Assembly (NCBI RefSeq): GCF_009711265.1
Contig: NZ_WMII01000012.1
Coordinates: 1-64,000, forward strand
Source: Paracoccus shanxieyensis
GTDB lineage: Bacteria; Pseudomonadota; Alphaproteobacteria; Rhodobacterales; Rhodobacteraceae
DNA length: 64,000 nt
Reading direction: 5' to 3'
In this document: positions 44,127 through 53,598 of the stretch, piece after piece
How the letters are laid out: every line of letters starts with the position of its first letter
How positions within the stretch are numbered: position 1 is the stretch's first letter
The notes under the pieces: generated by a model
Told to the model about the DNA's origin: nothing
Databases searched by the model: none
The model's input: only the letters and a program-made list of their open reading frames with translations
Program-made: the position numbers and the translations under genes

Positions 44127-45289
44127 GCCGCAGCGGCAAGCCCCGCCGCACGTCCCTGCGCCAGACAGCCGGTCAGCAGATAGCCCCCGGTCAGCGCCTC
44201 CCAGTCCAGCATCTCGCCCGCGACGAAAGTGCCGGGCAGGGCGCGCAGTTGCAGATCCGCCGTGACGCTGTCGGCCATGATGCCCCCGGCGGATGAAATC
44301 GCCCGCTCCAGTCCCATTGGGCCCTGATGGATCAGCCGCAGCGCCTTGGCGCGCAGGGCCAGCCGCTCGGGTTCGGCGGGCAGGGGTTGGCCCCATTCCA
44401 TCAGCAGCGCCGCGCGCAAGGGATCGCCCAGAACGCGCCGCAGCCGGTTGCCGACCGACAGCTTGGCCGACACAGCGGAAAACCGCCGCGCCAGTTCGGC
44501 CGCGCTCAGATCCGGGGCCAGATCCACCATTGCCTCGGCCCCGTCGCGCAGGGCCGAGGCGATCTCGTAGACGCCGCCGCCCTCGATGCCTTGCGCGCCG
44601 ATGACCCATTCGCCGCGGCTGACCAGATCGCCCGCGCTCAGGCAGACGCCCTTGACCGCCTGCCCGAAATGCCGCGCCATCTGTGCCGACCACGCTATGC
44701 GAAAGCCCATATTCGCCGGGCGAAACGGCGCAATCCCCACGCCTTGCCCCGCCAGCCAGGGCACCCATTGCGCATCCGATCCCAGCCGCGGCCAGCTTGC
44801 CCCGCCAAGCGCCAGAACCACGGCCTCGGGCCGCAGGATCTGCGTCCCCTCGGGCGTCGAAAACCGCCAGCCTTCGCCCTGAAACCCGGTCCAGCGCCAG
44901 CGGGTGCGCAGCTCGACCCCCTGCCCGGCCAGCCGCGCCAGCCAGGCCCGCAACAAGGGCGAGCCCTTCATGCCGACAGGAAACACCCGCCCGGTCGAAC
45001 CGGTAAACAGATCGATCCCCAACCCGCGCGCCCAGTCCATGACCGCGCCGGGACCCATTTCTCTGTTCCCGAAATACTCCGGGGTCCGGGGCAGAGCCCC
45101 GGAAAACCGCGCCGAAAACACCGCCTCGGGTTCGTCCTTGGTCAGGTTCAGCCCGGACTTTCCGGCCATCAGAAACTTGCGCGCGGGCGTGGGCATCGCC
45201 TCGGCCACGATGACGCGCGCGCCCTGCCCGGCCAGGGTCTCGGCGGCCATCAGCCCGGCGGGACCGGCGCCGATGACCAGCACCGTCAC
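44102..45289 (-). CDS. Flavoprotein of the HI0933/TIGR03862 family with an in-frame repeat insertion
   Basis: 395 aa from GTG at 45289, coupled to holA by GTGA. FAD-binding VIGAGPAGLMAAETLAGQG and KFLMAGKSGLNLTKDEP open the protein; ALGGASWPRLGSDAQW, GIEGGGVYE and the C-terminal TGGYLLTGCLAQGRAAGL are family blocks. The reaction is unknown for this group of NAD(P)/FAD oxidoreductases. Residues 62-79 (FSGALPRTPEYFGNREMG) are encoded by a dispersed palindromic repeat. The reading frame survives, so the protein may still work. Confidence 0.85.
   Translation of the reverse strand: MTVLVIGAGPAGLMAAETLAGQGARVIVAEAMPTPARKFLMAGKSGLNLTKDEPEAVFSARFSGALPRTPEYFGNREMGPGAVMDWARGLGIDLFTGSTGRVFPVGMKGSPLLRAWLARLAGQGVELRTRWRWTGFQGEGWRFSTPEGTQILRPEAVVLALGGASWPRLGSDAQWVPWLAGQGVGIAPFRPANMGFRIAWSAQMARHFGQAVKGVCLSAGDLVSRGEWVIGAQGIEGGGVYEIASALRDGAEAMVDLAPDLSAAELARRFSAVSAKLSVGNRLRRVLGDPLRAALLMEWGQPLPAEPERLALRAKALRLIHQGPMGLERAISSAGGIMADSVTADLQLRALPGTFVAGEMLDWEALTGGYLLTGCLAQGRAAGLAAAAYLAAARR
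45058..45102 (-). repeat. Dispersed palindromic repeat inside the flavoprotein gene
   Basis: On the coding (minus) strand it reads GGGGCTCTGCCCC, then GGACCCC, GGAGTATTTCGGGAAC and AGAGAAA. The block order and many bases match the extragenic copy between hslV and hslU, which has an extra GTCC-TGC-GGAC hairpin in the middle. It is in frame and does not introduce a stop. Confidence 0.75.
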
Positions 45290-46314
45290 CGCCCGCCCCT
45301 TGGCATCATGCACAGCCGCAAAAGCATCCGCTCCATCACCGCCATGGCGGGTGCTTTCGACGATGACCGCAGGGTCAGGTCGGTGTCGATCAACTGATGA
45401 ATGGCATCCTCCAGCGCCACCATGCCCCAGCCCTGCGCCTGCCGCATCATGCGGTCGCGGCGCGGGCCAAAGATAGGCGGGCGCAGCTTGCCAAGCCCCG
45501 CGCCCGGCCCGCCCGGATCCGAGGACGCCGCGTGCAGCGCCCGGAAATGGCGCAGCGCCGCGATGCAGATGGTGGTCGGCGTGATGCCCTGCCCTTCGAT
45601 CCGCCGCATCAGCGCACCGAACTGCCGCGCCTGCCCGTCGGCCACGCAATCGATCAGATCGTCCACCTCGGCCTCGATCGTCGCGGGGGCCAGCGCGGCG
45701 ATTTCGCCGGGCGTCAGGGGCGCTGGATCGCCATGCTTGTAAAGCCCGATCTTTTCGACCGTCTGGCGAAAATCGCCGGGGTCCAGCGCGCGGGACAGCG
45801 ACATCAGATCGCGCATCGCATCGCGGGGAATTTCGCGCAGCCCGGCATCGTGCAGCCAGCGCCCGATTTCTTCCTCGCCCGGCGGATCGTCATAGATGGG
45901 CGCGGTCACGGCGGTCGGATGCGGCTCGAACAGCTTGCGCAGCGCCGAGGATTTCGGCAGCCCGCCCGCCGCAACGACGATCACCGCATCGCCCGAACGC
46001 CAGTCCGCAATGGCCGAGGCGATGGCCGGGGCCGCCGCATCCGGCGCATCATCGACCAGCACCACGCGCTGTCCGGGAAAGAAGCCGACCGCTTTCACGC
46101 CGTCCAGCAGCGCCGCCGGATCCTTGCGCAGATCTGCGCCGGCCATGCGGCTCAGGCGCATTTCCTCTTCGGCGCCGTCACCGACCAGCGCCTTGACCGC
46201 TTCGGCCCGCTTCAGCGCCACGCGCATCGCATCCTGACCATAGATCAGCAGCGCGGGCCGCGTCGGATCGGGGCGCGCCAGATAGCGGGCGATTTCCGCG
46301 CCCTTCAGGATCAT
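45286..46314 (-). CDS. holA: DNA polymerase III delta subunit
   Basis: 342 aa. [32 protein letters not shown] at the N-terminus, FFPGQRVVLVDDAP, and the later LTPGEIAALAPATIEAEVDDLIDCVADG are typical of HolA in alphaproteobacteria. Delta is the clamp-loader subunit that opens the beta clamp. It is coupled to lptE by a 4-bp overlap, and leuS-lptE-holA is a widespread order. Confidence 0.93.
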   Translation of the reverse strand: MILKGAEIARYLARPDPTRPALLIYGQDAMRVALKRAEAVKALVGDGAEEEMRLSRMAGADLRKDPAALLDGVKAVGFFPGQRVVLVDDAPDAAAPAIASAIADWRSGDAVIVVAAGGLPKSSALRKLFEPHPTAVTAPIYDDPPGEEEIGRWLHDAGLREIPRDAMRDLMSLSRALDPGDFRQTVEKIGLYKHGDPAPLTPGEIAALAPATIEAEVDDLIDCVADGQARQFGALMRRIEGQGITPTTICIAALRHFRALHAASSDPGGPGAGLGKLRPPIFGPRRDRMMRQAQGWGMVALEDAIHQLIDTDLTLRSSSKAPAMAVMERMLLRLCMMPRGGR

Positions 46315-46796
46315 GGGATCGCGGCGGGGTCGATGGCCAGCAGCCGCGTCACCACCTGATCGGCCAGCAGCCGCGCCAGCCGCTCATGCGCGTCCTGTTC
46401 GGCGGCCATGGTCGCGATGGTCGTGCCGGTCGTGGAATACGAGGTAAAGCTGCTGACCTGCCCGCGCGCCACCGCCCGCTGCGTCGCCATCTCGGTCAGG
46501 ATGTAATCGGCGCTGCCGTTCAGGGCATATCGCGTGGTGATCTCATCGGGCGTGATGGCCTGGGGCACCACGGCAATGCGCAATTGCCATGTCAGCTCAT
46601 AGATGGCGGCGCTGTCGGGACCAAGCTGTTCGTCGATCCGTCCGGCAAAGGCGAAATCGTCGGGGGTCTTGGGATCGGCGGTCCGCACCTTGCCCTGCAA
46701 CCGCGTGCCCGTACCCCCCGGCCCATAGACCGGGGAAAAGCCGCAGGCGGCGACGGCGGCGACGGCCAGCAGGAAGGCGCGTCTAGACCACGACAT
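46311..46796 (-). CDS. lptE: LPS assembly lipoprotein LptE
   Basis: 161 aa. A signal peptide ends in the lipobox AAVAAC with Cys18 as the lipidated residue, followed by [12 protein letters not shown]. The body ([35 protein letters not shown]) fits LptE (formerly RlpB), which plugs the LptD barrel and delivers LPS to the cell surface. The leuS-lptE-holA order supports the call. Overlaps leuS by 14 bp. Confidence 0.88.
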   Translation of the reverse strand: MSWSRRAFLLAVAAVAACGFSPVYGPGGTGTRLQGKVRTADPKTPDDFAFAGRIDEQLGPDSAAIYELTWQLRIAVVPQAITPDEITTRYALNGSADYILTEMATQRAVARGQVSSFTSYSTTGTTIATMAAEQDAHERLARLLADQVVTRLLAIDPAAIP

Positions 46797-49398
46797 TGAC
46801 GATCCGTCCCGGCACCACGATCAGCTTTTTCACCGCAGCGCCCTCCATGAAGCGCAGGACCGTTTCATCGGCCAGAACCATCGCCTCGATCTGTTCCTTG
46901 GGCATGTCCTTGGGCACCTCAATCTCGGCGCGGCGCTTGCCGTTGATCTGGATGGGCAGGATCACACTGTCCGAGACCAGCAGCGCCGGGTCCGCCTTGG
47001 GCCATGCCGCATCCACGACCATGCCCTGCCCGCCCGCATTCTGCCAGACCTCTTCGGCCAGATGCGGCACCATCGGTGCCAGAAGCTGCGCCAGAATCCG
47101 CAGCACCTCGCGGCGCTGCTGACCGCCTGCTTTGGATTTGCCGATGGCATTGGCCAGTTCGTAAAGCTTGGCCACGGCCTTGTTGAAGGCAAAGCCCTCG
47201 ATCGCCTTGGTCACATCGGCAATGGCGCGATGGGCGGCGCGCAGCAACTCGGCATCCTCGCCCGTCTCGGGGATCTCATCGGCCAGACGCCAGACGCGGC
47301 CAAGGAACTTGCTGGCGGCCTCGGCCCCGGCGGCGGTCCATTCCACGTCGCGTTCGGGCGGGCTGTCGGACAGCATGAACCAGCGCGCGGTATCGGCCCC
47401 GAAGCTTTCGACGATATTCACCGGATCCACGACGTTCTTCTTGGACTTGGACATCTTGGCCGAGGGGATGATCTCCACGACATCCTCATGATCCTGTGCA
47501 TAGGCGAGGAATTCTTCGTCGGACATCTCATCGAAGTTCTCGGGCTTTAGGATTGCAACGTCCTTCCCGAACAGATGCATCGAATGAACGGATTCAGGCA
47601 GGTGATAGACCGCGCGGCCACGGTCGTCGGTGGTCTTGTAGATCTCATGCGTGACCATGCCCTGCGTGAACAGCGCATCGAAGGGCTCGCGCGATTTTTC
47701 CGGCAGATGCCCGGTCTTGACCATCGCGCGGGCAAAAAACCGCGAATACAGCAGATGCAGGATCGCGTGTTCGATGCCGCCGATATACTGGTCGACATTC
47801 ATCCAGTAATCCGCCTCCTCGGGCACGGTCGGCGTGGCCGCGTGGGGCGAGGTGAAGCGCGAATAATACCACGAGGAATCGACGAACGTGTCCATCGTGT
47901 CGGTTTCGCGCCGCGCAGCCTTGCCGCAGACCGGGCAGGCGACATTGCGCCATGTCGGGTGGCGGTCCAGCGGGTTGCCCGGCACGTCGAAGGTCACGTC
48001 CTGCGGCAGGATCACCGGCAGGTTCTCTTTGCGCTCGGGGACGGTGCCGCAGCTGTCGCAATGCACGACCGGGATCGGGCAACCCCAATAGCGTTGGCGC
48101 GAAATGCCCCAGTCGCGCAGCCGGAACTTGGTCACGCCCTGACCATAGCCCGCGGCCTCGGCATGGGCGATGGCGGCGGCGACGGCGTCCTCGCCGGTCT
48201 GGTCGGCTTTACCGGCAAAGCCGCGCACATAGGTCACGGTTTCCGATTTCAGCGGCACGAAGGGCGCATCGGCCACCAGCGCATCGGCCTGCGCCTGATC
48301 CATGCCTTTTTCGCCGAAGGTCGCGCGGATCGGCAGGCCGTATTTGATGGCAAATTCATGGTCGCGCTCATCATGCGCGGGGCTGCCGAAAATCGCGCCG
48401 GTGCCGTAATCCATCAGCACGAAATTCGCGATCCAGATCGGTAATTCCCAAGTCGGATCAAGCGGGTGGCGCACCTTCAGGCCGGTGTCGAAGCCCAGCT
48501 TCTCGGCGGTTTCGATGGCTTCCTCGGTCGTGCCGATGCGGCGGCATTCCTCGCAGAAGGCGGCGATTTCGGGGCGGGTCTGGGCCAGCGTCTTGATCAG
48601 CGGATGATCGGGCGACAGCGCGGCAAAGGACGCGCCCATCAGCGTGTCGGGGCGCGTGGTATAGACCTCGATGGCGTCAAAGCCCGCGGGCGCGTCCACG
48701 GTGGCAAAGCTGAATTGCAGCCCGCGCGATTTGCCGATCCAGTTGGCCTGCATCAGCCGCACCTTTTCGGGCCAGCCCGACAGGCCGTCCAGCGCCGTCA
48801 GCAATTCGTCCGAGTAATCCGAGATGCGGAAGAACCATTGCGTCAGTTCGCGCCGTTCCACCAGCGCGCCCGACCGCCAGCCGCGCCCGTCCTCGACCTG
48901 TTCATTGGCGAGCACCGTCATGTCGACGGGATCCCAGTTCACCATCGCCGATTTGCGATAGATCAGCCCGGCCTCCAGCATGTCCAGAAACATCGACTGC
49001 TGCTGATGCACATAGTTGTCGTCGCAGGTGGCGAATTCGCGGCTCCAGTCGATGGACAGGCCCAGCGGTTTCAGCTGCTCGCGCATGGTGGCGATATTGG
49101 CATAGGTCCAGTCGCGGGGATGGCCGCCCTGCTCCATCGCGGCGTTTTCGGCGGGCATGCCAAAGGCGTCCCAGCCCATCGGATGCAGCACGCTGAAGCC
49201 CTGCGCGCGTTTGAACCGCGCCACCACATCGCCCATCGTGTAGTTGCGCACATGGCCCATATGGATGCGCCCCGAAGGATAGGGGAACATCTCGAGCACA
49301 TAATATTTGGGGCGTTCGTCCCGCACCGCCTTGAAGGTATCGGCAGCGTCCCACGCGGTTTGCCAGCGCGTTTCACTGTGTGCGGGATCATAGGGCAT
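46783..49398 (-). CDS. leuS: Leucyl-tRNA synthetase
   Basis: 871 aa. Class I signatures: HIGH-type [19 protein letters not shown] near residue 38-56 and KMSKS-type [14 protein letters not shown] near residue 640. The editing (CP1) domain contains TTRPDTLMG and [17 protein letters not shown] cysteine-bearing zinc module follows (HCDSCGTVP and VACPVCGKA). It charges tRNA-Leu. Full length, normal for bacterial LeuS. Confidence 0.97.
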   Translation of the reverse strand: MPYDPAHSETRWQTAWDAADTFKAVRDERPKYYVLEMFPYPSGRIHMGHVRNYTMGDVVARFKRAQGFSVLHPMGWDAFGMPAENAAMEQGGHPRDWTYANIATMREQLKPLGLSIDWSREFATCDDNYVHQQQSMFLDMLEAGLIYRKSAMVNWDPVDMTVLANEQVEDGRGWRSGALVERRELTQWFFRISDYSDELLTALDGLSGWPEKVRLMQANWIGKSRGLQFSFATVDAPAGFDAIEVYTTRPDTLMGASFAALSPDHPLIKTLAQTRPEIAAFCEECRRIGTTEEAIETAEKLGFDTGLKVRHPLDPTWELPIWIANFVLMDYGTGAIFGSPAHDERDHEFAIKYGLPIRATFGEKGMDQAQADALVADAPFVPLKSETVTYVRGFAGKADQTGEDAVAAAIAHAEAAGYGQGVTKFRLRDWGISRQRYWGCPIPVVHCDSCGTVPERKENLPVILPQDVTFDVPGNPLDRHPTWRNVACPVCGKAARRETDTMDTFVDSSWYYSRFTSPHAATPTVPEEADYWMNVDQYIGGIEHAILHLLYSRFFARAMVKTGHLPEKSREPFDALFTQGMVTHEIYKTTDDRGRAVYHLPESVHSMHLFGKDVAILKPENFDEMSDEEFLAYAQDHEDVVEIIPSAKMSKSKKNVVDPVNIVESFGADTARWFMLSDSPPERDVEWTAAGAEAASKFLGRVWRLADEIPETGEDAELLRAAHRAIADVTKAIEGFAFNKAVAKLYELANAIGKSKAGGQQRREVLRILAQLLAPMVPHLAEEVWQNAGGQGMVVDAAWPKADPALLVSDSVILPIQINGKRRAEIEVPKDMPKEQIEAMVLADETVLRFMEGAAVKKLIVVPGRIVNVVV

Positions 49399-49461
49399 GG
49401 AAACCTCCGGGCGTCAGATTGCCCGCAGGGTATTATCCGCTGCGCGTGCGCAGGTCCAGCG

Positions 49462-49923
49462 TCACAGATTGCGGTCTTGCGCGCGCAGCTGCCGGGCGCG
49501 GGTCAGGATCGCATCTTCCACGGCGCGCACCGTGTCGGGCGCGACCGAGGCGCCGCCCGCACCTTGCAGCGACACTTTCAGCCCGCGCGCGTCCAGCGCC
49601 GGATCGGTGATCTGCACCGTCGCGCGATAGGACCGGCCACCGCCCGGAGGCGTGCCGTATCCGGTGACGATCACGCCGGTGAACGGGTCGATGGTCTGCA
49701 CCGGCAGAAAGTTCAGGATCTCAAGGCTGGCGTTCCACAGATACTTGTTCACCGCCACCGTGTCGTTCGAGTTGCGGCGATTCGAGAACAGATCCCAGAA
49801 GGTGGACTGCTGCTGCGGCTGGGCCGAGGCCTGCTGCTGGTTGCCCGATCCGCTGCCGGAACATGCGGCAAGGCCGGTTGCAAGAAGCAAAGCGGTGGTC
49901 AGCCGTGCGGCGCGTCTGGTCAT
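49462..49923 (-). CDS. DUF3576 outer-membrane lipoprotein
   Basis: 153 aa. Lipobox LLATGLAAC with Cys21, then a low-complexity Gly/Ser and Gln linker (QQQASAQPQQQ). The conserved domain starts near STFWDLFSNRRNSNDTVAVNKYLWNASLEILNFLPVQTIDPFTGVIVTGYG. DUF3576 is almost always directly upstream of leuS in alphaproteobacteria, as here, and may serve LPS/outer-membrane assembly with lptE. Function unproven. Confidence 0.88.
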   Translation of the reverse strand: MTRRAARLTTALLLATGLAACSGSGSGNQQQASAQPQQQSTFWDLFSNRRNSNDTVAVNKYLWNASLEILNFLPVQTIDPFTGVIVTGYGTPPGGGRSYRATVQITDPALDARGLKVSLQGAGGASVAPDTVRAVEDAILTRARQLRAQDRNL

Positions 49924-50368
49924 GTCATATCCCCCGGATCGTCCTTGGCACTGCCATAGCGCAATTCATGCCCAAGCGACAAGAGAGCCGCTGCCCGCAG
50001 CCGTCGCCCGCCATCCCCGGGCGATTCCCTGTCCCGCCGGGATCGGGCGGCGGCCTGCGAAATCCGACCGGCAGGCCACCCCGCGGGCTGTCGCGACGCC
50101 GCTTTGACACGCGTGCACACGCATGCGCGAATCCACTCCATGCGGGAAAATGGCAAGTATTTTTCAATCCGAAGAATGGGTTGGCCGGGCGCGCGCGGCC
50201 TTTCACAACCCAGCACGCTATGGTGTGGCCCTTGTGCATCACAGCAGTTGCGAAACGGGAAGGGCGGGTCTGAATTCGTTGCAATGGTCCGGCGAAAGCG
50301 CGACACAACGTGACATACCCCAAGCCGGTTTCCGGGTGGGGCATACGAGAGAGACAAGAGGGAAAACC
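49924..50368. other. 445-bp intergenic region before the porin gene
   Basis: No supportable gene lies here; the long minus-strand frame crossing it is antisense to the porin. The region must carry the porin promoter, but I cannot pick a convincing -35/-10 pair. A 23-nt alternating purine-pyrimidine run is at 50107-50129. A good ribosome binding site (AAGAGGGA) precedes the porin ATG. Confidence 0.6.
50107..50129. other. 23-nt perfect alternating purine-pyrimidine tract
   Basis: Every base from 50107 to 50129 alternates purine and pyrimidine (ACACGCGTGCACACGCATGC and three further bases). Such tracts, rich in CG and CA/TG steps, can adopt Z-DNA under negative supercoiling. Whether it affects porin expression is unknown. 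Confidence 0.55.
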
Positions 50369-51343
50369 ATGAAAAAGGTTCTTTTCGCCACCAGCGCGCT
50401 GGTGATGTCGGCTGGCTTCGCCTCCGCTGAAGTCGCCGTTTCGGGCGACGGCCGTATGGGCGTGATCTACGACGGCAATGACGCTCAATTCTCGAGCCGC
50501 GCCCGCGTGAAATTCACCCTGACCGGTGAATCGGACGCTGGCCTGTCGTTCGGTGGTGCGTTCCGCGTCGACCAAGAAGACTACAACAGCGACTACCGTT
50601 CGGCTGCCAAAGGCACCCGCGGCGTCGTCTGGATTTCGGGCACCTATGGCAAGCTGTCGATGGGCGACCCCGTTGGCGCTGCTGAAGCCGCGATCGGCGA
50701 CCTGTACGAAGTCGGCTACACCGAAGGTGAATTCGGTGGCGACATCGAAGAAATCGGCTTCCTCGTCGGCGACGGTAACAACCGCGACCAGGGCCCGACC
50801 GCTCTGTATGAATACACCATCAACAACATCTCGCTGTACGCGTCGATGACTGATGGCGTGAACACCTTCGGCAACGCCATCTTCGGCTCGGGCACGACCG
50901 TCATTGATCCGGAAACCGGCCTGGAAGTTGTGACCAACACCGACAGCGCCGATCTGGCCTACTCGGTTGCAGCGAAATACGAAGGCTCGAACTTCTGGGC
51001 ATCGCTGTCGTACTCGAAAAACGGCGACGCGAAAGAAATCGGTCTGGGTGCTGAAGCTACGTTCAACAACTTCGCCTTCAAAGGCGTGTACATGGACTAC
51101 GAAGACATCGCTCTGCAGTACACCGCTGGCCTGGCTGCCTCGTACCAGATGGATGCCATCCTGGTGAAAGGCTTCTGGCGTCAAGACAAGTGGGAAGAAG
51201 TCACTGGCGACGAGAAGTATGACTCGTTCGGCATCGGCGCTGACTACGACCTGGGCGGCGGCGCTGTCCTGGCCGGCGGCATCATCGACACCGACTACCT
51301 GGACGACACCGTCGTCGACTTCGGTGTGAAGTTCTCGTTCTGA
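50369..51343 (+). CDS. Outer-membrane porin (Rhodobacter/Paracoccus type)
   Basis: 324 aa. A classic signal peptide (MKKVLFATSALVMSAGFASA) is cleaved before EVAVSGDGRMGVIYDG, and the protein ends in a terminal aromatic, VDFGVKFSF, as required for barrel assembly. Long alternating hydrophobic strands match a 16-strand trimeric porin. The gene uses noticeably different codons from its neighbours (many GCT, GAA, CTG, TTC), as expected for a very highly expressed gene. A strong terminator follows. Confidence 0.93.
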   Translation: MKKVLFATSALVMSAGFASAEVAVSGDGRMGVIYDGNDAQFSSRARVKFTLTGESDAGLSFGGAFRVDQEDYNSDYRSAAKGTRGVVWISGTYGKLSMGDPVGAAEAAIGDLYEVGYTEGEFGGDIEEIGFLVGDGNNRDQGPTALYEYTINNISLYASMTDGVNTFGNAIFGSGTTVIDPETGLEVVTNTDSADLAYSVAAKYEGSNFWASLSYSKNGDAKEIGLGAEATFNNFAFKGVYMDYEDIALQYTAGLAASYQMDAILVKGFWRQDKWEEVTGDEKYDSFGIGADYDLGGGAVLAGGIIDTDYLDDTVVDFGVKFSF

Positions 51344-51363
51344 TCTGTCAGAACCGGACGATG

Positions 51364-51396
51364 AAAGAGCGGGCCTTGTGCCCGCTCTTTTCTTTT
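51364..51396 (+). terminator. Strong intrinsic terminator of the porin gene
   Basis: An 11-bp perfect stem AAAGAGCGGGC / GCCCGCTCTTT with a 5-nt loop is followed by TCTTTT, 20 bp after the porin stop. Confidence 0.92.
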
Positions 51397-51410
51397 GGGA
51401 ATTTGCGGTC

Positions 51411-52064
51411 ATGGAACTTGAAAGCATCACCCGCCGCATTACCGCAGCAGAAACCGCAGCCGGGCGTCCGCACGGATCGGTGCGCCTGATCGCCGTCAGC
51501 AAGGTGCAACCCGCCGCGCGGGTCGAAGCCGTGCTGCAAGCCGGTCAGCGCGTTTTCGGTGAGAATTATGTGCAAGAGGCCGCCGGGAAATGGCCGGAAT
51601 GGCGGGCGGCCTATCCGGGCGTCGAGCTGCACATGATCGGGCCGCTGCAAACCAACAAGCTGAAACTCGCACTGGATCTTTTCGATGCGATTCATACGCT
51701 TGACCGTCCGTCACTGGCCGAAAAATTGGCGCGGCAGGTTCAGGCACGCGGGGCGTCGCCGCAGCTCTTCGTGCAGGTGAATACCGGAGACGAGCCGCAA
51801 AAGGCTGGAATTCCCCCCGATCAGGCCGATGCGTTCATCGCCGATTGCCGCGCGCTGGATCTGCCGCTGACCGGGTTGATGTGTATTCCGCCCGACGATC
51901 AGGATCCCGTGCCGCATTTTCGCCTGCTGCGGCAGATCGCCGGACGCAATGACCTGACCGGGCTGTCCATGGGGATGAGTTCGGATTTCGAAACCGCCAT
52001 CGCCGAGGGCGCGACCCATGTGCGGGTCGGCAGCGCGATTTTCGGGGCGCGTGATTACGGCTGA
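51411..52064 (+). CDS. yggS: YggS-family PLP-binding protein
   Basis: 217 aa. The lysine that binds pyridoxal phosphate is in LIAVSKVQP; GENYVQEAAGKW, HMIGPLQTNKL and SMGMSSDFETAIAEGATHVRVGSAIFG are the other family blocks (TIM-barrel, alanine-racemase N-terminal fold). The protein manages PLP homeostasis rather than catalysing a known reaction. It is coupled to the next gene by an ATGA overlap. Confidence 0.95.
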   Translation: MELESITRRITAAETAAGRPHGSVRLIAVSKVQPAARVEAVLQAGQRVFGENYVQEAAGKWPEWRAAYPGVELHMIGPLQTNKLKLALDLFDAIHTLDRPSLAEKLARQVQARGASPQLFVQVNTGDEPQKAGIPPDQADAFIADCRALDLPLTGLMCIPPDDQDPVPHFRLLRQIAGRNDLTGLSMGMSSDFETAIAEGATHVRVGSAIFGARDYG

Positions 52065-52576
52065 TGTCGGACACCGTTGCGCGGCGACATCAGGACGGGG
52101 ATCGGCGCTCGACGGCGATCTTCTCGCGCTGTGGGCAGTATCGGTTCAGCCTGACGCGCCGCTGGGGCGAGGGGCCGCGGGTGACCTTCGTCATGCTGAA
52201 CCCCTCGACCGCCGATCATCGCCGCAATGATCCGACCATTGCGCGCTGCGAAGGGCGCGCGCGCAGGCTGGGGGCAGGGGCGGTGCGGATCGTGAACCTG
52301 TTCGCATGGCGCGCCACCTATCCGCAGGAACTGCGGATTGCTGCGGACCCGGTGGGGCCCGGCAATGATCGCGCGATCCGTCAGGCGGCGTTGTGGGCGG
52401 ATCATATCATCTGCGCATGGGGCGTGCATGGCGCGATGCTGTCGCGGGCGGCGCAGGTGCAGCGCCTGCTGCAGGGGACTGGCCAGCCGCTGTGGCATCT
52501 GGGCCTGACCAAGGCTGGACACCCGCGCCATCCCTTGTATGTGCCAAACAGCTTTAAGTTGTGCGTCTGGGATTAA
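52064..52576 (+). CDS. DUF1643 protein
   Basis: 170 aa. The domain begins CGQYRFSLTRRWGEGPRVTFVMLNPSTADHRRNDPTIARCEGRARRLGAG and continues VRIVNLFAWRATYPQELR to GHPRHPLYVPN. DUF1643 proteins are small, widely transferred and sometimes phage-associated; no activity is established. Its start overlaps the yggS stop by one base, so the two are co-translated, yet they have no obvious shared role. Confidence 0.85.
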   Translation: MSDTVARRHQDGDRRSTAIFSRCGQYRFSLTRRWGEGPRVTFVMLNPSTADHRRNDPTIARCEGRARRLGAGAVRIVNLFAWRATYPQELRIAADPVGPGNDRAIRQAALWADHIICAWGVHGAMLSRAAQVQRLLQGTGQPLWHLGLTKAGHPRHPLYVPNSFKLCVWD

Positions 52577-52659
52577 CTGTTTATTAGCAAAGAGGATGCA
52601 AGGCGGCGTCATGCGTCGTATTCTTTGGCTTAGCCTTATCGATTCTCACGAGTATTGCC

Positions 52660-53556
52660 ATGTTTATTCTGGGCAGCATCATCGGTCTTCTGGTCATGGG
52701 TCTTGCAGTTGATACAACTGCCGGAAGATCGGTCGACGAAGACGACGACACTCTCGACCATGAAAACCCGGATTCGCCGGATGATCCCGATGATCCCGAG
52801 GGGCGGGTCGAGATCGGCACCGAAGGGTCCGACTGGCTGGCCGGAGGTGATGGCGACGACCGGCTGGAAGGCGGCGATGGCAATGACGACCTGCATGGCG
52901 GGTTGGGCAATGACACGCTGCTGGCCGGTGCGGGCGACGACTGGGTGTATGGCGACGACGATTACGGCGAACAGGGCGATGACCTGATCGACGGCGGCGC
53001 CGGTCACGATTTTCTGGCGGGGCAGGGCGGTGACGACACCGTCCGGGGCGGCGCGGGCAATGACAGCATCTATGGCGGCGATGGCGATGACCTGCTGCAG
53101 GGCGGCGACGGGGATGACTGGATCTCGGGCAATGCCGGCAATGACACGCTGATCGCCGGTCGGGGCACCGACGATCTGGACGGCGGCGACGGCGATGACG
53201 TGCTGTATGGCTCGGCCGCCGGGGACAATGCCTGGCTGCATGGCGGGGCGGGCAATGACACGCTGTATGTCGGCTCGGGCGATTTCGGAGAAGGCGGGGC
53301 GGGGAATGATCGCTTCGTTCTGGATGAGCCGGGCGATACCGTGCCGATCATCGGCGATTACAACCGGGCCGAAGATGTGATCGAGCTGCGCTTCCGCGCC
53401 GATGAGGATGAGCCTGACCCCTTCGTGACGCTGGAGCGCGGCGATGATGGCTCGACGCTGATTCGGCTGGATGGCGCAGCGGTCGCGCGGGTGCTGGGCC
53501 AGACCGGGCTGCGGGCCGAGGACATCATCCTGACCCGGCTGCAACCGCGCGGCTGA
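52660..53556 (+). CDS. RTX-repeat calcium-binding protein with an N-terminal membrane helix
   Basis: 298 aa. An N-terminal hydrophobic helix (FILGSIIGLLVMGLAVDT) and an acidic linker rich in DDP precede about a dozen nonapeptides of the GGxGxDxLx type between residues about 64 and 210 (for example GGDGDDRLEG, GGAGNDSIYG). A C-terminal globular part (DTVPIIGDYNRAEDVIEL) follows. The repeats form a Ca2+-stabilised beta-roll. Type I secretion usually uses a C-terminal signal, but the N-terminal helix is unusual and may anchor the protein instead. No T1SS genes are nearby. Confidence 0.82.
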   Translation: MFILGSIIGLLVMGLAVDTTAGRSVDEDDDTLDHENPDSPDDPDDPEGRVEIGTEGSDWLAGGDGDDRLEGGDGNDDLHGGLGNDTLLAGAGDDWVYGDDDYGEQGDDLIDGGAGHDFLAGQGGDDTVRGGAGNDSIYGGDGDDLLQGGDGDDWISGNAGNDTLIAGRGTDDLDGGDGDDVLYGSAAGDNAWLHGGAGNDTLYVGSGDFGEGGAGNDRFVLDEPGDTVPIIGDYNRAEDVIELRFRADEDEPDPFVTLERGDDGSTLIRLDGAAVARVLGQTGLRAEDIILTRLQPRG

Positions 53557-53598
53557 GATCAGCCTTCCAATTCTGTCGTATTTCTTTTATACGCGCGC

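Noticed and set aside
49925..51502. 525-aa minus-strand frame across the porin
   Set aside because: Antisense to a porin with signal peptide, terminal Phe and terminator.
52840..53320. DNA tandem repeat or CRISPR
   Set aside because: The periodicity is the coding signature of RTX nonapeptides in a continuous reading frame.
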